64,000 bases of DNA from Thecaphora thlaspeos (lineage: Eukaryota; Basidiomycota; Ustilaginomycetes; Urocystidales; Glomosporiaceae), in contig UWYS01000017.1 of assembly GCA_900291925.1 (NCBI GenBank), positions 254,001 to 318,000 on the forward strand, read 5' to 3'. Both the position numbers and the translations under genes were made by a program. Positions 30,567 to 40,500 of the stretch are shown in pieces; within the stretch, counting starts at the first letter, position 1, and each line of letters begins with the position of its first letter. The notes beneath the pieces were generated by a model. It had not been told where the DNA came from, did not search any database, and saw only the letters and a program-made list of their open reading frames with translations.

Positions 30567-32109
30567 ATGCCGACCCCACTGCACGGCCTCAGGTCTTGCC
30601 GACCCTGCCTCATGTCCTTGCGACCTCCGCCCGTCAGCGTCCAGTCCACCTCGACACGACTCTTCTCGTCCACCTCTGTCGCTTCTCACGACAACCCTCT
30701 GGTGGGTCCCGTTCCTCTTCTTCCTCCCGGCTTGCGAGCAATCGACTGATATACGCCTCTGCTCTGATTTTGCAGGGCCTTCCTCGAAACAACGAACGCA
30801 GACCTCCGCAGATGCCCCGCCGCAGCAGGGGCGGTATACCGGACAAACGATCCATTCCATACGTCAAGAAGGTCCTCGCCGTCTCCAGCGGCAAGGGAGG
30901 CGTCGGGAAGAGTACCATCTCAGGTGCGCGACGACTTTCTTTGCTCACTCCTCCCTCTGCGTTACTCTTCATAGAGCGAAAGGATGACTACAGACGCTGA
31001 ACTACCACCTCGCTCCGTGTCATGGAGGCCTCTCCAGCCAACCTGGCTTTGGCACTTGCCCAGACCGCGGCAGAAAGCTGTCCCTCGAGCATCTCAACTC
31101 CGCCGCGCAAAGCGAGGATAGGTCTGCTGGACCTGGACATCTTTGGACCGAGTGTACCCAAGCTCATGGGGCTGGAAGATGTGGGCGAGCCCGAACTGAC
31201 ACAGGGTGAGCCGCGTCCAAATCCGCACGCACCCCGCTGCACCTCGCCACTGACACCATCGTGACGCTCGTCTTGGCCTCTTCCGTCCGTCGGCTCGCAA
31301 ACTCGCGAGACAGACGGTGCTCTCCTTCCTCTGTCCAACCACTCAATCCCATGCATGTCCATGGGCTTCCTCCTGCCCCCTTCCAGTTCGGGCTCCAACG
31401 CCGATACCGCCGTAGTCTGGCGCGGCATGATGGTTCAAAAAGCGACGCAACAACTCCTCTTTGACGTCGACTGGCGACGCGGTGCCACCGCTTCCTCCTC
31501 CTCTTCCGCCAACAGTCAGACCGATGCAGAAGATTGGTTGGACGTATTGGTCATCGACATGCCACCTGGAACGGGAGACGTAGCGTTGAGTCTAAGTCAG
31601 CTAGTCAAGGTCGACGGAGCGGTGGTAGTCAGTACGCCGCAGGAGGTAGCCCTGGTCGACGCGAGAAAAGGCGTAGGGATGTTTGACAAAGTTGGCGTGC
31701 CGGTGCGTTCCTGTCTTCCTCCGACCGCTCTCAATCGTCTGCACATCTCCTCGCTCTGACCCTGTCCCCTCCCTTCATCTTCCTCCTTCGTCCCACCCCG
31801 AACAACGACCAGATAACGGGTCTAATACTGAACATGTCCCACTTCATCTCCCCAGACACCGGCCGAAACTTCGACCTCTTCGGTCCATCCACACCCTTCG
31901 ACGAGTACGCAAAACGACGTAGTCTACCCGTCCTAGGACGCATCCCGCTCCAGCCGGACATCAGCACAGGTGGAGATAGCGGTCAGCCCACCGTGTTGCG
32001 CCAGACGATCCACGTAGAGACCGCCGATGGACAAACGCAAGAGACCGAGAATCTCGTACGCACCGAGTTCTTGGACGTCGCGAGAAAGTGTTGGAATAAG
32101 CTGGCCTGA
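30567..32109 (+). CDS. IND1: Mitochondrial P-loop Fe-S assembly protein Ind1/NUBPL (Mrp family)
   Basis: Five exons (30567-30701, 30776-30923, 31038-31205, 31314-31702, 31813-32109), 378 residues. Ind1 delivers [4Fe-4S] clusters to respiratory complex I in the mitochondrial matrix. An Arg/Ser-rich N-terminus fits a targeting sequence. The Mrp/NBP35 deviant Walker A is [11 protein letters not shown] (about 83-92), followed by [61 protein letters not shown] and [14 protein letters not shown]. At the place where the family carries the cluster-binding Cys-Pro-x-Cys (NMSHF-xxxx), this protein has Ser293-Pro-Asp-Thr296 (31849-31860), so both metal ligands are absent. The splice model is firm because every junction restores a family motif. 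It converges with the aldolase gene. Confidence 0.9.
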
Positions 32110-32276
32110 CTAGCTGTCGTCGAGAGACAAGAGGGGCGGGAGGATTGTTCCATTCATCGGATATCGTGAGGTTTGCGTTACAGTACAGGGGGAAGGGGAG
32201 AAAGAGTGGAAGGAGGCTGATGCGATGGGGGAAACGGGGTCAGGGTCGACGAACAAGGACAAGGAGCCAGCCGCCT

Positions 32277-33454
32277 CTATGCCTTGACGACGGTGACGCC
32301 GGCCTCCTTTTCGAGCTGCCTTTCGAGCGTCATGATCTCCTTGAGGTTGTCTTCGAGCATCTGCTGCGCCTCGTTCCCTGCCGGCTGGAGGGGACGGCGG
32401 GGCTTTCCGACATTGTAGTAGTACCTGTCGAGGGCCCACTTTGTACCGCCAATGGCACCCTTGAAAAGGACCCAGTCGGTCTTGCTGACAATCTTCTGGA
32501 GCTGCTGCGCCTCTTCGAGCTTGGCCCAGTCCTTGGTCTTCCGCGCCTCCTTGATGAGGTTGTACAGCTTGACGCAGGTGCGCGGGGCAATGTTGGCCGT
32601 ACCGCAGATGGTACCGTCGAGGCCTACCATCATCGAAGGCAGCAGGATGTCGGCGAATCCGGTGACGATGAGGAAGTTTTCGCGCTCAATGGCATCGACG
32701 ATGCGCGCGCCCTTGCCGATCATGGCGCAGGTGAGCTTGGCGCCGCAGACGTTGGGATGTTGCGAAATGTCGATGAGGTCAGAGTCGAGGTCAATGCCCG
32801 ATGCGCAGGCGGGGAAGTTGTACAGCATCACGGGGATAGGAGAGGCCGAGGCGAATTCATCGAAGAACTCCTTGATGGCGGCGCGGTTCGAGGAGCGCTC
32901 CGGCAAAGTAACCGGGAGTGATGACGATGACGGCATCGGCGCCGGCCTGGGCGGCGTCTCTGCAGTTGCGGACGGTCTCCTTGATCGAACCGACGCCCGT
33001 ACCGGCGATGATGGGCGTCGAGCCGAGGCCGGCCGACTCGAGCGACTTGCGAGCCGAAGAGACGAGCAGGCTTCGCTCCTCGGTCGAGAGGTGCGACGCT
33101 GGCGGGAGGTGGGACCGTGCGGGGAAAGAGGCAGAGGGGGACGGAAGGGTGGGTTCAGCGCGTTGCTCGTTGGCCGCAAACGAAGTACGGTACGACTCAC
33201 TACCTCCAAGCTTTGGGATGCTGGAGGCGGCTCGTCGGTGCGGGAGACTCACCTTCGCCGCTGGTGCCCATGACGACGAGGCCGACGCCAGCGCGGGCGA
33301 CGCGGGTGACGTGCTGCTGCCATGCCTGGAAGTCGATTTCCTCGTTTGCGTCAAAGGGCGTGACGAGAGGCGAGTAGATGCCAGCGGTCAAGGGGCGAGG
33401 GACGGCGGTGTGGCCGTTGCCGTTTCCGTTGCCGTTGCCGTTTGCTGCCGTCAT
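32277..33454 (-). CDS. DapA-family (class I) aldolase with an apparent frameshift
   Basis: Exon 1 is 33454-33253 and exon 2 33098-32277, joined in phase to give GTSGEASHLSTEER. Fungi make lysine without dihydrodipicolinate, so fungal members are usually 2-keto-3-deoxy acid or hydroxy-oxoglutarate aldolases. The substrate is undetermined. Visible motifs: PLVTPFD, the GTSGE substrate loop, AQAGADAVIVITPGYF, YNFPAC with the proton-relay Tyr, and GAKLT with the Schiff-base Lys. A GN repeat lies near the N-terminus. Exon 2 changes reading frame at about 32890-32896: upstream reads ITPGYFAGAL and downstream NRAAIKEFFDEF, which need one base fewer to join. Both halves are well conserved, so this is either a sequencing/assembly error or a very recent inactivating indel. 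Confidence 0.8.
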
Positions 33455-34096
33455 GCTTTTGGTGTGGTGTGTGTTGGTGGTGATGGTGGTGGTGCGGGTG
33501 TTGAGAGGGGGTCGGTGGCGCACAAGGGTAGGTAGCGTCAAAGACTGTGGTGAAGGGGTGATTGGGGCCGACGGTGGAGAGGAGGATGAAGACGGGCGAG
33601 GGATGTCGGATGCAGAGCAGCGCGAGGCTTAAGTAGGCCAGTCGGCCGCAAGCCGAAGCTCAAGGCGTGGGCAGACGGGGCAAGCAAGGGAAAGGGAAAA
33701 GGGAAAAGGGAAAAGGGACCGGGGGGGGGAGGGGCGTGGACGTCGTTGCAAGCCGCTCTCTGTCGTCGGTGCGAGCAAGGAGATGGCCTCTGTGTGCACC
33801 CACGCCTGACAAACTGGCTCATAGAGGCCGAGCGGAAGGGCGAGAGGCGCGGGGGACCGCGGCAAGGCCAGCAGGGAGCGACGGCAGGTGGCCGGTGCGC
33901 AAAGCGGCGCCTCGCCCAACCCCCACCCCACGCTTGGCCCAAGCGAAATTGACACCTGGTGACTTGGATATGATTTCATGATTTGCTGACAGCGGCAGCG
34001 CCTACCCGAGTCCCGCACCATCTCCCCCCCGATGCTGACCACCTCACCACGCAACAATCACCTCCCCCCCTCCGCTCTCGACCTCGCTCCGAACAG
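33455..34096. other. Intergenic, low-complexity G/A-rich
   Basis: Holds gggaaaa repeats (about 33690-33715) and a nine-base G run just after. No certain gene. Upstream exons of the orphan terminal exon at 34097 should lie here, but I could not place them convincingly. Confidence 0.4.
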
Positions 34097-34218
34097 CATA
34101 CGGCAGTCACACAAAGTTCATCGGCAAGGCCCTTGAGCATCCGGAAAAGGTAGAGTTTGACGAAAAGGGCGAGGTGGTGCTCGAGGGCAAGCAGCCCGAG
34201 CAGTGGGCCGACAACTGA
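34097..34218 (+). CDS. Possible terminal exon of an unrecognised small gene
   Basis: After a good acceptor (CCGAACAG at 34096) an open frame encodes about 40 residues, reading YGSHTKFIGKALEHPEKVEF and then a charged tail with GEVVLEGKQPEQWADN and a stop. The balanced, hydrophilic composition is unlike chance frames in this DNA. The phase needs one base from an upstream exon. A weak candidate donor (GTGACT at about 33957) would join it to an unconvincing frame. I do not recognise the protein. It converges with the Dhr1 gene 140 bases away. It could also be a fragment of a broken gene. Confidence 0.35.
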
Positions 34219-34358
34219 GTAAAAGACCGTCGAGGCGGCAGTCGCCGTCTCCCTTTCGCGCTCGCACAGACCCCGTGGAAACGCTGGGAGAGTCCCCGCT
34301 TTCCTTTCCTACATGACCGTCATGACTGAGCATGGCGGCCGTTGCACACCGCAGTCTG

Positions 34359-37300
34359 CTACGGCTGCGTCGCCCACCGACCCTTGACGAGCGTCTGGGT
34401 TGCCTTAATGGGCGGCAACTCCCAACCCAGACCGCCCGCCATGCCGTGCTTCTCTGATCCGACCGCATACGTCGGCGTCAGCATGACCTCCCTCCTGACC
34501 ACGTCTCCCGCATTCCCGGACTTGATCGCCCTCATTCCTGCTGCCATCGATGCCGTCGAGCCCGCACCGCCAGGCATCACGACGGGCTTGCTGAAACTGC
34601 ACAGCTTCCGACCCAGCGTCGAGAGCCAGGCTGCGTTGCACTTTGTGATCGTCTTGAGCCATACTGTGCCCGCACGCGTCTCCGAGCCGGTCACCTTGGC
34701 GTACTTGGATTGTGACTGCTGGATCTCCGCAAAGATGATGTAGTCCGGCGGAGTGGAGTGGTAAAAGGCCGAAGAAGGGTGGATAAACGCAAACCCACGC
34801 AGCCCCATCGCCTTGTACGGTACGCCGTGCGTCGACGACATCTTGTCGCCGCCACCGGCCTGGCGCAGCTTGTACATCGTCTGCGACGTAGCCTCGTCCA
34901 TTCCCGCAGCCCCACCGCCGGAGAGCGAGGCCGACGTGGTGCTTCCGTTGCTCACGAGATCGGCACGCACCGCCACCTGGTCGATGTAGGCCGAGACGAG
35001 CAGCTGCCGGATCATCTTGAGCTGCGTCTCGCTCGGCGGGGTCAGCTTCGGGTCCGCGAGGACCGACGCCAGCCGCGGCACGTTGGCGGACACCAAGTTG
35101 CACAGCTGCGCGCGCAGCTTGTGCATCTCCTCCATCGCCTTGGGGCGGAGGAAGTTGCGGTGGCAGAACTCGACGCCGCCGCCTTGGAACTCGTACGCCC
35201 CGATCACGCTCAGCAGGCGGAACGTGTCGCTGAGGCCCTTGCCGAGCGCCTCGAAGCGCCGCATCGTGGCAAAGTAGCGCGCACGTTTGGCCTTGCGTCG
35301 CTCCTTTTCCAGCGCCGCCTGGTTCGTCAGGTTGGCCAGCTCCGGCGCGAGGAACTCGTCGCCCTCCTTTTCGCCGTGGGCGAGCGCAGCCGATCCGTCA
35401 TCCTGCTTGCCCGCCGACGTAGTAACGCCCGAATCGTCTTCCTCCTCGAGCATCTGCTCGCGCACAAACGGATCGCCGACGCTGAGTGCAGCCACGAGCG
35501 CCACCATGTAGGGCAGGCAGCCGCCCTGCTGTCCCTGCGCCAGCAGCTTGCCAAAGCGCGGCGAGACGGGGAACAGCGTCATGGTCCGGCCGAGCTCGGT
35601 GATGCGGGCGTGCGTGGCCTTGCGACCGCTTTCGCTCGCCACGCCCTCCTGCTCCTCGAGCGCGCCAAGGTAGGTGAGCAGCTTTTCGGCACGGCGGATC
35701 GTGCTCCTGTCCGGCGGCGTGGGAAAGGGGAAATTGGCGACGTTGTCGATGTTCATCGCCTTCATCGATAGCACCAGGCCTTCGACGGGCGTGCGGAGAA
35801 TCTCGGGCGAGCTGAACTGGCTAAAGTGGTCCTCGAACACGGCGGAAGAGTAGAGACGGTAGCAGTGTCCCGGTCCCGTTCGTCCCGCTCGACCGGCGCG
35901 CTGCGACGCCGACGCCTTGCTGATCCACGTCACCTCGTAGCTCTGAACGCTGCTCTGGAGGTCGTACTTGCGCTCCTTGCCGCGGCCGCAATCGACGACG
36001 TACTTGATGTTGGGGATGGTGAGCGACGTCTCGGCCACGTTGGTCGAGACGACCACCAGGCGCGAGTCGGCAGGCGGCTCGACAAAGATGTGCATCTGCT
36101 TGTCCGACGGCAGCAGCGAGTACAGCGGGAGGATGTGCAGCGGGACGTCGCTATCGTCGCGCAGCTCGTCCGGCAGGTCGTCATCGTGGCGCGCACCCTC
36201 GCCTTCGTCCTCGTCGTCGGTATCGAGCGCGTCCGGGTCTTTGTCGGCCTCATCCATCGCGCCGTCGTCGACGTCGAGCGCCAGGTTCTTGGAGATGCCG
36301 AGGTCGAGCTCCTCGGCCTCGACGTCTCCGTCCTTGGCGGCGATCCGGGCACCTGGCGCATCAACCGTAACGTCGCCAGCATCCGCTGCTGTCGCCTCAT
36401 CTGTATCGTCGCCGCCCAAGCCGCTCTGACGCGACCTACGGTGCTGCTCGGCCCGCAGCCTGTCGCGCTTCCGTTGTTCGATCGCCTTGCGTCCGAAGCG
36501 CTTCTCGAGCCTCTTACAGACAGTCGTGATCTCCTGCTGTCCCGTCAGGAAGATGAGGATGCCGCCAGGCGGCAGCCTCGCGTGGATCTTTGTCGTCTTC
36601 TTGACGGCCTCCTCGAGGTAGTCTTGGACGGTGCGGCGATTGAAGTGGATCGTGACGGGGTGCTGCCTGGCGTCGATGTTGATGACGGGCGGCGGGCTAG
36701 CAAAGAGTGTGGTGTTGTGGGTAAAGTCGGAGACGCGCAGCGTGGCGCTCATGATGATGAGGCGTAGCGGCCGGGCGTCCTTGACGCCGTCGAGCCAGCA
36801 CTGCTCGCGCAGGCGCACCACGCGGCTGAGCACACCGATCAGCACGTCGGTGTTGACGCTGCGCTCGTGCGCCTCGTCGACCATGATGGCGCTGTAGCGG
36901 CTCAGCAGGAAGTCGGTCGCCAGCTCGCGCAGCAACACGCCGTCCGTCATGAACTTGATGGCCGTCTGCGGGCTGACGGTGGCATCGTAGCGGATCTGGT
37001 GCGAGACCTTGGTCTCGGGCAGGTTGAGCTCCTTGGCGATGCGCTGCGCCATGCTCACCGCGGCCACGCGGCGCGGCTGGGTGATGCCGATCATGCCCGG
37101 ATTAAAGCTGCCGCGGCTGCCGAACGCCGCCTCGTAGAGGAATTGCGGGACCTGCGTCGTCTTTCCACTTCCCGTCTCGCCGCAGATGACCGTAACAGGG
37201 TTCTCCATGATGGTGCGGACGATCCTCTCCTCTTCGGCCACCACAGGCAGCCGCAGGCGGGCAGCGACCGAGTCTTCATCGCGCTTCACCTCGACGTGGC

Positions 37301-39122
37301 GGATCTTGGGCTTCTCCGCCGTGGTCTTCGACAACGACGAAGAGGACTGGGGCTCCTGCTGTGCCTTTTCAGCGTCGATCGTCTCTTGCAGCTCGGCGTA
37401 GAACTTGGCGGCAAAGGCCGACTTGTTCTCCGGCCGCACCTCGTCCCTGCCCAGCGGACCGCGAGCGACGCCGTCGCTGGGTCCGAGGTCGCCGACGCAG
37501 ACCTTGTAGCCGCCAACCGGCTCGAGATTGTAGCTTTCATCAGCGACCGCCTCGCCATCCTCGTCTGCCTTTGTGTTGGCAGCGCCGGCCATTCCGAGGG
37601 CCGAGCGGGCCCAGTCCTTGAAGCCCTTGCTCTTGCCGGTCTGCCCGATGCCACGTCGTCGCGAGCGGCTCTGGCCGTCCGCGTCATCCTCGTCGTCATC
37701 GGACTCCTCGTCAGAATCGCCATCAGAGTCCTCTTCCGAGTCAGAGTCGTCGTCGGAGCCGCTGTCCTCATCGTCCTCTGCCGAGTCGCAGTCTTGCTCG
37801 TCCTCGGCCGGAAAGCCCTCGTAGGGCGGGGAGTCTGCCTTGCCCTTGTCCTTGCCCTTGCCCTTGCCACCCTTGGAGGAGCTTGCGCTCGCCACGCTCG
37901 CATCGGAGGCCTTTTCGCCGTTCGGCAGAATGCCTCGCAGCCGCATAGCCTCGAGCAGGACGGCGTCGTCTACGCTGTCGTTGTCGCTGTCCATGTCCTC
38001 GTCGTCGTCGTCCTCCGCCTGCTCGCCGTCCTCTTCATCGTCCTGGTCTTCTTCGACCTCCTCGCCGTCCACCTCGATACCACTGCCCGCTCGGGCCTGA
38101 CCTTCGCCATCGGAGACGTCCTGGTCCCACCGCACTGCCTTGGCCGCCTTCCGAGGCTTGGCCACCGGCTTGGCCTCCTCCTCCTTCTCGTCCTCCTCAT
38201 CATCGCCAGACGACTCGGAGCTGTCGAAGCTCGAATCGCTGTCCTGTTCGACCTTCTTGGCGGAGGTGTCCTTGCCCCACATGGTGCCGCTGCCGGGCAG
38301 ACGGCTGACCTGCTTCTTCTTATTGCGTTTCCTTGTCTTGATCTGAGGCATCAGCGGCTTTCCGTCGGGAGCCTTTGCGAGAGCCGAGCCGACCGCGGAC
38401 GTGACACTCGAAGCTGCCGCTCCTGGTTCGCCAACGTCTGCCTTCTTGAAGAGACTGGCGGCCGCCATGATCCTCGCCCTTCGTTCTGCATCCTCCATGA
38501 CCTCGCCGACAGGCCCTCCGTCGTCGGCGTCGGCCTCGACCTCTTCAGGCGGGCTGTAGAACGACGCATCGACATCATCGTCGTCGTCGTTGTCGTTGCA
38601 ACTGTCGCGGTCGAGGTCGGCGTCAAGGTCGTCCTCTTCGACCTGGTAGGCCCTCCTTCGCTTCCTTCCCCTCGTACCGGTGTAGGACTCCTTCTTGCCC
38701 GCCGTCTCGATCCTCTCTAGTCCCGTCTTTGCCCTTCCGGTTCCGAGCGTAGCAGCGCTCTTCAGATCGGCCCTATCAACCTCCTTGGACGACTCGGCCA
38801 ACTTGGCGAGGAGCTGAACACGCTCCTCCTTTTTGAGGCGCGATGCAATGTAGGCGTCGAGGCGCTTGCGCTTCTTGGACGACATCTGGGCGTTGGCGTC
38901 TTGGCCGGAGAGAAGGAGGAGCTTACGCCGCTTGCTCTCCTGGTCCGCCTGCTCGAGACGCCGCCTGTGCTCCTCGCTGCCCGGCACGATGACCTCTATG
39001 TTGGAGTCCGGTACGGACGACGACGACGACGAGGAGCCGGACTTTTTCTGCTTATGTGAGGAGCCGCCGGCCGACGACTTGCGTGCCTTGGCATTGTAGC
39101 GCACACGGGCAGGTGGCTGCAT
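34359..39122 (-). CDS. ECM16: DEAH-box RNA helicase Dhr1 (DHX37), ribosome biogenesis
   Basis: A single exon of 1587 residues from the first in-frame ATG (39122). Dhr1/DHX37 releases U3 snoRNA from pre-18S rRNA in the nucleolus during 40S assembly. The first 550 residues are charged, with many Asp/Glu/Ser runs and KKRKR-type basic patches, as usual for this protein. Helicase motifs: GETGSGKTTQVP (about 644), TQPRRVAA, DEAH in MVDEAHERS (about 746), SATLR, VVVSTNVAETSLTIP and QRAGRAGRTGPGHCYRLYS. HA2 and OB-fold regions follow, with the family tail IIFAEIQQSQSKYAKV and VMLTPTYAVG-like sequence. A large acidic insert sits between the two RecA domains (about 940-1040). DHX37 was preferred to other DEAH helicases because of the long acidic N-terminus and the C-terminal motifs. 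Confidence 0.9.
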   Translation of the reverse strand: MQPPARVRYNAKARKSSAGGSSHKQKKSGSSSSSSSVPDSNIEVIVPGSEEHRRRLEQADQESKRRKLLLLSGQDANAQMSSKKRKRLDAYIASRLKKEERVQLLAKLAESSKEVDRADLKSAATLGTGRAKTGLERIETAGKKESYTGTRGRKRRRAYQVEEDDLDADLDRDSCNDNDDDDDVDASFYSPPEEVEADADDGGPVGEVMEDAERRARIMAAASLFKKADVGEPGAAASSVTSAVGSALAKAPDGKPLMPQIKTRKRNKKKQVSRLPGSGTMWGKDTSAKKVEQDSDSSFDSSESSGDDEEDEKEEEAKPVAKPRKAAKAVRWDQDVSDGEGQARAGSGIEVDGEEVEEDQDDEEDGEQAEDDDDEDMDSDNDSVDDAVLLEAMRLRGILPNGEKASDASVASASSSKGGKGKGKDKGKADSPPYEGFPAEDEQDCDSAEDDEDSGSDDDSDSEEDSDGDSDEESDDDEDDADGQSRSRRRGIGQTGKSKGFKDWARSALGMAGAANTKADEDGEAVADESYNLEPVGGYKVCVGDLGPSDGVARGPLGRDEVRPENKSAFAAKFYAELQETIDAEKAQQEPQSSSSLSKTTAEKPKIRHVEVKRDEDSVAARLRLPVVAEEERIVRTIMENPVTVICGETGSGKTTQVPQFLYEAAFGSRGSFNPGMIGITQPRRVAAVSMAQRIAKELNLPETKVSHQIRYDATVSPQTAIKFMTDGVLLRELATDFLLSRYSAIMVDEAHERSVNTDVLIGVLSRVVRLREQCWLDGVKDARPLRLIIMSATLRVSDFTHNTTLFASPPPVINIDARQHPVTIHFNRRTVQDYLEEAVKKTTKIHARLPPGGILIFLTGQQEITTVCKRLEKRFGRKAIEQRKRDRLRAEQHRRSRQSGLGGDDTDEATAADAGDVTVDAPGARIAAKDGDVEAEELDLGISKNLALDVDDGAMDEADKDPDALDTDDEDEGEGARHDDDLPDELRDDSDVPLHILPLYSLLPSDKQMHIFVEPPADSRLVVVSTNVAETSLTIPNIKYVVDCGRGKERKYDLQSSVQSYEVTWISKASASQRAGRAGRTGPGHCYRLYSSAVFEDHFSQFSSPEILRTPVEGLVLSMKAMNIDNVANFPFPTPPDRSTIRRAEKLLTYLGALEEQEGVASESGRKATHARITELGRTMTLFPVSPRFGKLLAQGQQGGCLPYMVALVAALSVGDPFVREQMLEEEDDSGVTTSAGKQDDGSAALAHGEKEGDEFLAPELANLTNQAALEKERRKAKRARYFATMRRFEALGKGLSDTFRLLSVIGAYEFQGGGVEFCHRNFLRPKAMEEMHKLRAQLCNLVSANVPRLASVLADPKLTPPSETQLKMIRQLLVSAYIDQVAVRADLVSNGSTTSASLSGGGAAGMDEATSQTMYKLRQAGGGDKMSSTHGVPYKAMGLRGFAFIHPSSAFYHSTPPDYIIFAEIQQSQSKYAKVTGSETRAGTVWLKTITKCNAAWLSTLGRKLCSFSKPVVMPGGAGSTASMAAGMRAIKSGNAGDVVRREVMLTPTYAVGSEKHGMAGGLGWELPPIKATQTLVKGRWATQP

Positions 39123-40500
39123 GATATCGGGTAGCCTCGCCGAAGGGGATCTAGGGTGGTGGTGGTGGTGATCCCGCGGACGCAGAGAGTAGGAAGACCT
39201 GGAGACGGGACCCTGCCGGGCTCGACGTATGGCGAGGTACAAGGGAGGATGCCTCGGCTACCTCTGAAGTGACAGTTAGACGGTTGTGGCGAGTTGCATC
39301 AGATGGTGGGTGGTGGTCATATGAGAGTGGCGGGTGGGAGGGTGAAGTGGGAGAGAGGCATACAGATGGTAGGCCGGTCAGGGTGTTGCAAAGGGTGTGC
39401 GGAGCGCAGCTGCGAGCGCTCGCCATTCAAATTTTTTCCCCCGTTCTGAGCATGCTCCGCCTTTCTTCGCTCAAGCCGCGGGAAAAATCCTCTCGAGAGG
39501 GATTCCGTGTCGCGCTGCCTTCTTGGCGCAAGCTTTGCCAACAGCTCGCTCACCTCACCGCCCACCTGCGCCGCGAGAAAAGCGTCGCCTTATTCGCCGC
39601 AAAATCGTTGGGTCAACGGGGTCTCTTTGGCGGAAGCATCGCCAAGCATCGCATCGCATCGCAACACAAGCCTCGTCCTTGACACTACGCGCGCAAAGAC
39701 AAGACATAGGCAGACGGAGAGGGCACGCTGTGTCGTGGGCTTTGCATGTAGATCTGTTTCTGACTGGATCGTGCGTGTGCGTACTTGGCGCTCGCAGCGA
39801 GCATGATCGCGACAAACGCGTTGTGGGAGAGAGAGGGCTTAGGATGTGTGGGTGCATAAGAAAGAGGGCTCCGTCGCTTGACGGTGGGGTTTGGGAGATG
39901 CGTTTGGTTGCTTGTTTGTCTGTCTGTGTGTGTGTGTGTGTGTGTATGTGAGTGTGCGTTTGGGAGAGAATGAAAGAAGAATACAAAAAAGGACAAACAC
40001 ACAAAACAGCATGGCGGGGGCGATGACCTCTCGAGGAGCACACACGCGCAGACGCCAGCGGCAAGAGTGAGGGGTAGAGGCAGGAAGGGTCAGGAGAAGG
40101 AGAGGAGCGCCGAGGCATCTATGGGTCACTCATGACGAGACCACGTCCGCCTCAGAGGGAGAGAGGAGCAAAGGACGGTCGGTCGCACTCCCTGCGTGGC
40201 AGAGAAAATGACTAGAAGTTGATATGGAAGAGGCAAGGTGGGAAAGGTCCCGCGCTGCAGCTGATGCTACAGCAAAGCCAGCTCCCACCTTCCTCCCTGG
40301 GACGTTGGCCTCTCGTCGTGCTCAACGTCCAGTCGTCGTCCCGTCCCATGCTCGTGCCGAGGAATCTCTTTCCTTCTGTTCCTGTCTTCGCCACCCTCAT
40401 CCCGGCACAATATCGAAGCGGCAGCAGCGGCAGTGCCCTTTGAGAGGTGGAATCGACTCCTAATTTTGAATGTTTTCACTGACCCCGTAGCGCAGCAGGT
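39123..40500. other. Intergenic between Dhr1 promoter and RPS19 3' end
   Basis: No supported gene. Contains a TG microsatellite (about 39917-39950) and an A-rich patch near 39975-40000. The bases next to 39122 are the Dhr1 promoter. Confidence 0.45.
39917..39950 (+). repeat. TG/TCTG microsatellite
   Basis: A run of about 12 alternating TG units preceded by tctg units, in intergenic DNA upstream of Dhr1. Confidence 0.85.

Noticed and set aside
30378..30749. Start of IND1 upstream of 30567
   Set aside because: The frame is open to 30378 but no ATG occurs before 30567, and the residues from 30567 give a sensible mitochondrial presequence.
36867..38720. 617-codon plus-strand frame opposite the Dhr1 gene
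   Set aside because: It is the antisense of the acidic, GC-rich N-terminal half of Dhr1. Its Leu/Val/Arg-rich translation arises from GAC/GAG codons read backwards and has no domain.
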